A stretch of 64,000 nucleotides of DNA from contig CM066291.1 of the NCBI GenBank assembly GCA_033816765.1, positions 2,728,001 through 2,792,000 on the forward strand, read 5' to 3'. This document shows, piece after piece, positions 35,793 to 44,467 of the stretch (within the stretch, counting starts at the first letter, position 1; each line of letters starts with the position of its first letter). The notes under the pieces were generated by a model, which was not told the origin of the DNA, did no database searches, and saw only the letters and a program-made list of their open reading frames with translations. Origin of the DNA: Nothopassalora personata (lineage: Eukaryota > Ascomycota > Dothideomycetes > Mycosphaerellales > Mycosphaerellaceae). The position numbers and the translations under genes are program-made.

Positions 35793-36700
35793 ATGTCTAC
35801 CGTGCCCTCCTCGCCGCCATTCTCTAGCCGCTCCGCCTCCTCTAGTAGTACTAGTAGCGACAGCACTACTAGCGCCGTAGAAGACGAGCGCCGCTAGGCG
35901 GCTCTAGTGCGCGACGCCCCTAGAACGCCTAGTAGTCGCAAGCGACTAGCATTACCCTCGTAGCTACTAACGCCCTCGCTAGCTACTAAGCTCTCGTAGA
36001 GAATTAACATGTATATACGGTACCTCCCGTACTTCGTTAGGGGTAAGTCTCTACGCGTGTCGCCTACGATTCGTATACTAACTACTTGCTAGACGAGGCC
36101 GATAACTATAATAGTGTTACTACCGGCGAGCTCCTAAAGAAGTGTAGCCGCTGTAGGCGTAGTAAACATAGCTACGTACCTAATACTAGCTACGCTATCG
36201 CCTCGCTAGTAAGCCGCCTACGCGCCGCGCGGTCCTAGCGCGACTTTCTTACGGCTATAATAGGCTAGGCGCCTATAGACCTCTAGTAGTAGGAGCTAGT
36301 AGAGTAGATCCGCCTATGTACCTAGCTAGGTAACGACATTAAGGAGGTAAGTCGCTACTTCGCTCGTGCGAGTCGACTACTACTCGCGGGGGAGGGCTCT
36401 AGTGCGTCCCCTATGCTTCGGCTAACCCTTTCTATAGGCCATTAGGTAGTTCAATGCCTATAAGCACAAGCATGCCGGGGAGACCCGTATACGTACCTCC
36501 GCCGCCGCCGCTACTACTGCCGCCGCCCCCGCCGCCGAAGCCCTCGCGCTCTAGTAGGAGTAGAACCGCGCCCTTAATAGGCTATTCGAACTCGGCCGCG
36601 CCGTAAGTCGTATGTTCCTCGCCTACGTGTACCCTACTAACCGTAGTCCTAGTTCCTATAGGCGTAGAACATCGACACTACCGCCGCCGACTAGGCATTC
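35793..36700 (+). pseudogene. Antisense ORF relic downstream of gypsy pol, zinc-motif bearing
   Basis: On the strand opposite to pol, in the 1.9 kb between the chromodomain and the 3' LTR, an ATG at 35793 opens a Ser-rich stretch (MSTVPSSPPFSSRSASSSS). Further on, in another frame, CSRCRRSKHSYVP is readable at about 36143-36180. That is a CX2C..K-H-x-(C to Y) pattern like the small zinc motifs of hypothetical fungal proteins. A possible donor GGTAAGTCT lies between the two parts, so a spliced gene is plausible. Stops are again mainly TAG. It also exists in copy A (starts near 17031 and 17580 on the minus strand), where the 549-bp duplication doubles its 5' part. Function is unknown. Confidence 0.4.
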
Positions 36701-36869
36701 TTACCTAAGTTACTACGTAACGATAACTAAGGCGCTCGCCTTACACGCTACTCGCGGGCTCCTCGCCTACTACTACTCTACGTAGCCCCTAGTAGGCGCG
36801 CTACTCTTTAGCTTTTGTTTTATTTATAGTTAAGAAAAGTTTTATTTGTGCTCTAGTGCTAGTCTCATT

Positions 36870-39800
36870 TACTTCTCCTTAACGCCTTATAGTCGGCTAC
36901 TATACGATCCGCATTCGCGAGGCCCTCCGCCGGTTTCTAGCTATTGTACTCCTCTAGCTAGTTCTTCTACTGGACTAGATACTATAGCTTACCCTTACGC
37001 TTACGCCTATCTAGCACTGCCTCTACCTTATACTCTCCGTTCTTATTAGCTAGAGGGGGTACGGGTCCATCCTTATCGCTACCGATATACGGCTCGAGGA
37101 GAGAGATATAGAAGACGTTATAGAGCCTTAAGTCGGCTAGTAGCGCTAGGCGGTACGCCTACGAACCGATAGCGTCCGTAATGCGGTATAGGCCAATAAA
37201 CTTCGGACCTATCTTCTTCTTTAGCACTACTAACTTAAGGTTCTTCGTTAATAATAGGACTAAGTTACCTACGCGGTAGGTCTTAGCTTAGTAGGTCTTG
37301 TTATAGTAGCGAGCCTAGCTTTGTACTATAGCCTTCTATCGCTCCTCGAGTATAGCGCGTAGTTTTCGTATACGACTCGTAGCTGTTACCGCTACTAGTA
37401 CTTCTCCCCCCTAGGTCTCGTCTCGAGATCTAGTTAGTGTAGGGGCAATCTTAGGTCGCTAACCGTACGCTATCTCGAACGGACTGATTCGTAGTATTAG
37501 GTAGATGCTATTATTAGCTACGAATTTAGTAACTACAAGCTACTTAGCCTACTTAGTTTAATTATTACTATAGTAATAACGAAGATATTATTCGAGGGTT
37601 TAGTTTACCCTCTTAGTTTAGCCGTTAGTCTAAGGGTAAAAGGCCGTAGATAGCTTACGCTTTATACGCGCCTTAAAGTAGAAGTTACTATAAAACTAAC
37701 TAGTAAAGACCGGACCTCGGTCGCTTACTATGCCTAACGGGATACTATAGTATCGCACGACTTCGTCTCGTAGGAGCCTCGTAAGCTCTACGGCTATGTA
37801 AGTCTTCGTCGTCGGGATGTATAAGCTCATTTTTAAGTAGCGATCGACTATTACTAGGATCGTATTATATACGTAACCGGCTCGCGTACTTAGAGGTAGG
37901 TCCGTAATGAAATCTATAGTAATTTCCTACTACGGTCGCTCCGGTCTAGGAAGCGGTTATAGCTCGCCGTAGGGTCGATGGCGCCTCGCCTTCGAACCCT
38001 AGTAGGTTCTATAGGCTTAGACGTATTGTTTCACGTCCGTGCTAAGTAAGTCCTACTAATAATTACGTCGCAACAGCTCTTTAGTCTTAGTCCTTCTAAA
38101 GTAACCCGCGAGGACGTCGTCGTAGTACATGCGAATTAGATGCGACCTAATTGCGTAATCCCTAGGTACTACGATCGCGTCTCCGTAGTACATAAGGTTA
38201 TCCTTTATATGCTATCCCTTAGCGTCCCTCGCGCTTAGCGCCTACGCTAAGTATACAACACACTAGTCGTCTTACTACTACGCGATCTTTATTAAGAGTA
38301 GGATTAACTTACCCGTCGAGCTATAAGCTTAACCCTATATTACTATAGCGCATACTACTACTAGTAAAGACGGCTTGTCTTAATAGGGAAGGTTACCTCT
38401 CCGCACTACTATCGCCGCGCCTATGTCGCCCTACATCGCCTCGTAGGTAGTAAGTACGCGCTTCACCGTCGGCTCGCTTGTCCCTTCTAGAGACTCCTTC
38501 TAGAAAGATAGCTTACTTTATAAGGTAGGTAGTAAGTTCGAAGTTTGTTACGTTATAGCTACGTAGTTACTACGTCTCGAAGGCGCGTCGGCTAGGTTAG
38601 TCTTACCCGGCCGATGCTCTACTATAAAATTAAAAGACTATAGGAACGTAGCCTATCGAGCTTACCGCCTATTTAGCTACTTTACTATTATAAAGCCCTA
38701 TAGGTTAGCGTAGTCGACTAGTACTCGCACCGTATACGTAGCGCCCTCTAAGTATAGCCTCTAATGCTTAAAAGCCTTAACTACTGTAAGTAGCTCCTAA
38801 TCGTACGTCTCGTAGTTGCACTCGGCTAGTATTATCTTACGTAAATAGAAGGCAATTAGATGCTACTTAGTACTAAACAATTAGGATATAATACCTACGA
38901 TCGCGAAACCTAAGGCATCCGTCTCGACTCGCGTACGTAGCGTAGGATCAAAGTGCCTAAGTATTAGTGCACCTAAGAATCCGGCCTTAAGCTATCGAAA
39001 CGCCTACTCTTCGCTTAAGGTCCACGTAAGAGGGCCGTGCTTCTTACCGTCCTTAGATCCCTTTAGTAGGTCCGTTAGGGGCTTACAGACCCTTAAGTAT
39101 CCTTCTATAAAACGCCGGTAGAAGTTACAAAACCTAAGGAAGGACTGGACCTTATAAAAGGTCGTAGGTGTAGGCTATTCCTCGATAGCGGCTACCCTAC
39201 TCCTATCTATCGACACGCCTACGGCGCTTACGACAAACCTAAGGAACTCTATACTCTCCTAGAAGAAGTAACACTTCTTAGGGTTTGCGAATAGGGCAAA
39301 CTTTCGTAGCCTCTCTAGTACCGCGCGTACGGCTCGTACGTGTGCCTCACGCGTCTCGCTATAGATAAGGATATTATCTAGGTAGACTACGCAAATGTTA
39401 TTAACTAAGCCGGTTAGCGCCTTGTTAATATACCCTTAAAAGGTTACCGGTACGTTAGTTAACCCGAACGGCATTACTAGGTACTCGTAGTATCCGTATC
39501 GCGTACGAAACGCAGTCTTCCACTTATCGCCTCGCTTAATAGGGATACGATGGTAGGCGTCCTTTAAATCGATTATAGTAAAGAACCTAGAACCTAATAG
39601 CCTATCTAGCGTCTCGCTAATTAGGGGTAGGGGGTATCGGTTCTTTACTATAATCTCATTTAGGCCTCTATAATTAACATAGAGCCTAAGAGTACTATTC
39701 TTCTTTAGTACGAACAGGATAGGCGTACCCGCCTCGCTTACGGACCGCCTAATCCACCCCTTCTCTATTGCTTACGTAAGGTACTCCTTTAAGGCCTCTA

Positions 39801-41700
39801 ACTTAGTTAAGGACTAGTAGTACAGCGGCTTAAAAGGGGGTTTCTTTCCTTTAACGAGATTAATCGCATACTTAACCCCGTCGGGCATCTTACGCTTCGC
39901 CTACTTATTAGGTACGTATATATCTCGGAAGTCTATAAATTCTTTAGGCTACGAGGGGCCCTCTCCTTTAGGTACTACTATAGCAATAGCCCGAACACTT
40001 ATCGCATAAACCTACTTTAAGCTCTCGAGATCCTTAAGGAACTCGCGTGCGTCACGCTACTAAACCGTAGGCGTCTCTATACCGTAGTACTACTAGTCAT
40101 CCTTATCGGCCTTTACTATCCGATTACGATGCCGCTAGGGTCTACCTAAAATCACTAATAGCCTACCTATAGGCACCGCGTAGTAGATGGCGTTACTTAC
40201 GCGCTCTACTCCCGCGTTATTAGCGAGTCGTAGCCGAACCGTAAAGGCGCCGTAGCAATACCCTAGGTTATGCGCATACGACTCTAACTTCGGTAGCCTT
40301 GCCCTATTAATAGGTTACATTTAATGTCGGAGTATATACTTATACGACACTAGGCTAAGATCCGCATAGTTATCTAGGAGAAACGTAGCCTCGCGAAAGC
40401 CCTTACGAGTCTCGACTGCGCCTCGTAAGTAACGCGCTAGACACGTATCTACTCGCCTTAAGGGGTCGACTTTAGGAAAACTCGGACTTAGGAGCGACCT
40501 ACTTATAGTCCTCTACCTTTTCCCTAGTCGCTACGATAGACACATATCTACTCGCCTTAAGGGGTCGACTTTAGGAAAACTCGGACTTAGGAGCGACCTA
40601 CTTCTAGTCCTCTGCCTTTTCCCTAGTCGCTACCCTTCTTAGTTAGAGCCTTCGTAGCGTCTACCCTACGAACCGCTTACGCGCTACGGTCCTTCTATAG
40701 GTGCCTATTCGGGCAATCCGTCTTAATATAACCCTTCTTATAGTATCTATAGCACTCCGCTTTAGTCCTATCGAAGGTTATAGACGATCCGCCGGCGTCC
40801 CGCTAGTAACTCGCACCCGGGTCGCGCGACGCCTAACTATGCTTCTACTACTTCGAGCTACGATCGCTTCGCCCTTAGTCGCCCTTAGTCTCTCGCCTAC
40901 GGCGACTATACTGCCCGCGGTCGTGCCCTCCGCTACTACGCTCCGTGCTTTTAATACGCGAAGCTAGGATTACTAGTTTCTCTCTAGTTATTAGGATATT
41001 ATAAAACTTAACGATTACGGACCGTAGGCTAGGCGTAAGCTTAGCGAGCATATGTCGTACGCGTTACGCCTCCGTATAGTCCCCTAACTGATCCTCTATG
41101 ACATCTAGCTTAGTCGTAAACTAACGTACTGTCTAGTTGTCCTTCTGTTTCACCGCCTTATACTCTAACATTACGTTAAGCACGCGGTTTATAGGATTAC
41201 CGCATGCGTCTCGATAGAACTCCTTAAAGTCCTAGTATATATACCCTTTAAGGTTAAGGACGCTATAGTTAGCGTGCTATCGCTCACTTACCTCTCCGCT
41301 TAGGTACATAACCCTATATAGGACCTTTAACTCGTTCGTCGCATACGTGCCGCCTAAGAGGGTAAAGATAAGAGAGAGCTCCATTAGGAATACCCGTGCT
41401 TTCTTAATCGAGTCCCCTCTAAAAGGCGTAGGTTCTTTAAGACGTAAACGTGTCGTATACGATACGACCGCGCCTCGAGCTACGATATTATCGTTAGTTA
41501 CTATAGATAGAGGAGGGGGAGGGGGAGTAGGGGATAGTTCTCCGCCGGATTCGCCCTAAGGGTCCGCCGGCGGCACGCTTACGTCCCGTAAGATCTCTAA
41601 CTGTTTAATCTCCCTCTATATCTCCTTCTCCTTAACCTCTACCCGAAGGGCATCCCTCCTTACGACTAAGGCTACACGCCTCGCTTATTGCTAGGCCCTA
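36870..41700 (-). pseudogene. gag-pol relic of gypsy B
   Basis: Mirror of the copy A relic: a position p in copy A equals 52824 minus p here. The same domain order and the same TAG/TAA positions are seen wherever I compared them, with only transitions between copies. It is inactivated throughout. Confidence 0.88.
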
Positions 41701-41790
41701 GGGCTTAGGGGAGCCGTAGGCGTAGCGCTACTATCGTCGCGTTCGGACTCTATAGCGTATATAGATTGCAACGAAGAGAAGAATTAGAAC

Positions 41791-41987
41791 TATTAAGGGG
41801 ATGTCGCAATATATAGCACGCCTACGACCTGCTAGTCGTAGATGAACTAATTCTTGCCTTTTATTCAAGACGCATCGCGCGTCGCAAGGTGTACTTATAC
41901 GTGTCACGTGCGGCTTGGCAGCCGGTCGCGACCGCATGTCACATGTAAGGCCACATGTAGGGGTTAGCCACTGGGCTGCCCCTTACA
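41791..41987 (-). repeat. 5' LTR of gypsy B (197 bp), lightly mutated
   Basis: Starts TATTAAGGGG and ends CCCCTTACA on the plus strand. It keeps CCACTGGGCTG and ACATGTAAGGCCACATG, where the other three LTRs read with TA in place of CA or TG. It borders unique DNA. Confidence 0.92.
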
Positions 41988-42795
41988 CTTCGTCAACTCT
42001 ATATCTTTTTAAATACTTTATATTATATACACGCGTCTACGTACGTATAGGAAGTATGTAGCATCACTAATCTCAAGCAGGGAGTGACGTAGGCACTTTC
42101 CTAACAAGGGAGGCTATACGAGGTAGTACACGCTTAGAAGTAAATACATCCTTCTTGATTACGATTATAATAAGACAGAAGAAGACGAGGGATGTATAAA
42201 CTATACACAACGAGTTTAGCCCTGACGATTGAACGTGATTGTCAAGGACAACACCATCCGGCATGATCGTGGTCAAAGAAGTTTAAATCCCGCAGGAAGT
42301 CCAATGCGAGCGGAATGCAAAGGCCTGCTTCGCACCAGCACTAGCGCTATGCCTGCCTGCATCATTCTTTGCACCTCCAATATCGACCGACCTCGATGTC
42401 TAGAGTGGTGAGGTACCTTCAGGAAATCTACGCAACTTACGAAGCGACGACAAGCAAGATTGAAACCACTCGGCGTACGAAGGCTGAATGAATTTTCCTC
42501 TTACTTATGACGTCGCTAGACACAATATGCTGCTACTGTATAGACAATCGATCGACGTGGACTGTTCCTTCACAGACAAGGCTATCGCAGTCCGGAGGTC
42601 CGCCTATCCGGCCCCGAGAAGTGAATGTCACATGGCACCTGTCAATTCTACATGACAAAGCCCACTCCACACGTTGCAGCTACTTAAACAGCACGTCCAG
42701 CTAGACTAAGTAGCTTGCCGACAGCTCCTCGGGAAGATCTTCGCAACGAATCCACGTCCAGCATCACTTCCACTGCCCACGCACTCGGGAACGCA
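41988..42795. other. Spacer between gypsy B and the O-methyltransferase gene
   Basis: Begins with the target duplication CTTCG, then an AT-rich patch, then normal composition. It should hold the O-methyltransferase promoter. No gene is seen. Confidence 0.5.
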
Positions 42796-44013
42796 ATGGA
42801 GCATCCACAGCATGACGCAGCATCCCTGATCGAATCGCTCGCCTCCATCACCAACACGACCTTCGAGCGTGACCCCATATCCAAAATCAAACTCCTCACC
42901 GCCGCCAAAGCCCTGATCGCCCGCATTGAAGAGCCATGGGAGAAAATTTACGACATAGTCTATATAAACCCCACTCTCACCTCAGTCCTCAAAGTCGCCA
43001 CCGACATCTCGGTGTGGTCTCATCTCTCGTCCGTGCCTCAAACCTACACGACCCTCGCCACTGCTACTGGCACAGATCCCGCCCTCTTACGCCGAATCCT
43101 CCGACTCTTGGCTGCTACCCAGGTAATCGAGGAAGTCGAGACCGAGACGTACCGACATAGCCGCTTCAGCGCAAGCCTGGCGGACCCGAATGGTCTGGTG
43201 AGTGCCATCGTGTGGTATTTTCACAATCCCATCAAAACGTTCGAGCGAATGCCGGAATTCTTCAAGCAGCGGGGATACCAGCAGCCAACGGACCAGGCGA
43301 CTGCGCCGTGGAAGTTTATTCTTGGGAGACCTGACTATTCCGGGCCTTGGTGGCAGTTTGTTAATGAAGAAGATGAGGAAGAGAATCGATTGTTCAACAC
43401 CTTTCTCGCATCACTCAGAAAAGCCCAACCTCCTTGGCCGAGTCTGTACCCCATCTCCGAACTTCTGGCGGGCTTCGACGAAACCAAGCCGTTCCTGGTC
43501 GATGTGGGAGGTGGCAATGGGAAAGATTTGACGCTCCTTGCGGATCATTTGGCGGGTACGCACCCTCGGGCGAAACTTGTGTTGCAGGAGCGTCCTGCTG
43601 TTTTGGCGGCTATACCGCGAGATACGCTTCCAGCTGTGGTCGAATGTGTGGCTCACGACTTCTTCACCCCAAACCCCATCGTTGGCGCACGTGCCTACTT
43701 CCTCCACTCCATCCTACACCAGTTTCATGACGCCTCAGCCCTCGTCATCCTCGCCAACATCAGATGTTCAATGACTGCCAACTACTCCAAAGTCCTGCTG
43801 TTCGAACGGATCACCCCCGCGAGAGCAAGCGAGACGGCTCCAATAACTGCCGTGATGGACATCCACATGATGAATTGTTACGCCGCACTAGAGAGGACGG
43901 AGGAGCAGTGGAGGGAATTGATCGAGCAGGCGGGTTTGCGGGTGGTGAGGATTGTGGAGATGGCGATGTATTGGATAATCGAGGCGGAGTTGGGAGGCGG
44001 TGATGGGGTGTGA
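42796..44013 (+). CDS. SAM-dependent O-methyltransferase (COMT-like family 2)
   Basis: A single exon of 405 aa. An N-terminal helical dimerisation-type region precedes a Rossmann domain. The glycine-rich SAM motif reads VDVGGGNGKD from residue 235, and the later motif HDFF starts at 287. The HSILHQFHD block (304-312) carries the histidine that serves as general base in this family. The frame is open further upstream but lacks an ATG there, so the first ATG (42796) is taken; the length fits fungal secondary-metabolite O-methyltransferases. These transfer a methyl group from SAM to a phenolic hydroxyl, often in polyketide pathways. No synthase gene is visible nearby, so the substrate is unknown. 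It stands 0.8 kb from the decayed gypsy element and looks intact. Confidence 0.9.
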   Translation: MEHPQHDAASLIESLASITNTTFERDPISKIKLLTAAKALIARIEEPWEKIYDIVYINPTLTSVLKVATDISVWSHLSSVPQTYTTLATATGTDPALLRRILRLLAATQVIEEVETETYRHSRFSASLADPNGLVSAIVWYFHNPIKTFERMPEFFKQRGYQQPTDQATAPWKFILGRPDYSGPWWQFVNEEDEEENRLFNTFLASLRKAQPPWPSLYPISELLAGFDETKPFLVDVGGGNGKDLTLLADHLAGTHPRAKLVLQERPAVLAAIPRDTLPAVVECVAHDFFTPNPIVGARAYFLHSILHQFHDASALVILANIRCSMTANYSKVLLFERITPARASETAPITAVMDIHMMNCYAALERTEEQWRELIEQAGLRVVRIVEMAMYWIIEAELGGGDGV

Positions 44014-44467
44014 GAACACTCACGAGGAAGTAGAGCTGAGCTGAGGTGTTGAGATGGATCAGCAGGTGATGTGTAGCACCACTGTAATGCTTTGATATGG
44101 ACGAAATTGCAGGCGGAAAGGTAGGTCGTGCAGGTTGGTACCGGTTGCGTTCACGTGACTGAAGTGGGGCTTCGGCTTCTCGAGCAGACTGAGGGCGCGA
44201 GGGTATCTGCAGATGATATGTGACTTCACAGCTTTAAAGCAGCATTGGCCGTTGTGAGCGAGATCGATCGTACCAGCTGAACTGAGCGTGGTGAGGACCG
44301 TGCCGATGGTCTGGTATACCACAATCGAAGTGAAAGGCGAATGCACGCCGGTGCTCTCCATCAGCAGAGGCTTGACTGGGGTACTGCAGTGTCATTGATA
44401 TCTATACCACAAGAACTTCATTGACAGGGCCAAATACCCCATACCGCGTGAAATTCCAGACGTGTAC
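44014..44467. other. Convergent 3' intergenic region
   Basis: Lies between the stop codons of the O-methyltransferase (plus) and SEC27 (minus). A 100-codon open frame on the minus strand resembles nothing known. It presumably holds both 3' UTRs. Confidence 0.5.

Larger units (their letters stand above)
35295..41987 (-). mobile_element. Ty3/gypsy chromovirus copy B, RIP-decayed, inverted relative to A
   Basis: A 6693-bp minus-strand element collinear with copy A and free of indels except for lacking the 549-bp duplication. Domain relics run from gag (about 41700) through the zinc knuckle (about 40720), protease (about 40380), reverse transcriptase (39950-39220), RNase H and integrase to the chromodomain (about 37045-36875). 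Flanks are ACAAT (35290-35294) and CTTCG (41988-41992), which do not pair with each other but pair with the flanks of copy A. Copies A and B form a pair of 6.7-7.2 kb inverted repeats 17.2 kb apart. Confidence 0.95.

Noticed and set aside
40701..40967. Matching open frames in the two gypsy copies (40701-40967 and 11857-12123; 36846-37049 and 15775-15978; 41347-41559 and 11265-11477)
   Set aside because: They are antisense shadows of gag-pol relics kept open by the same RIP pattern in both copies.
42715..42795. Longer O-methyltransferase starting at 42715
   Set aside because: The codon there is TTG; the first ATG in frame is at 42796 and gives a normal family length.
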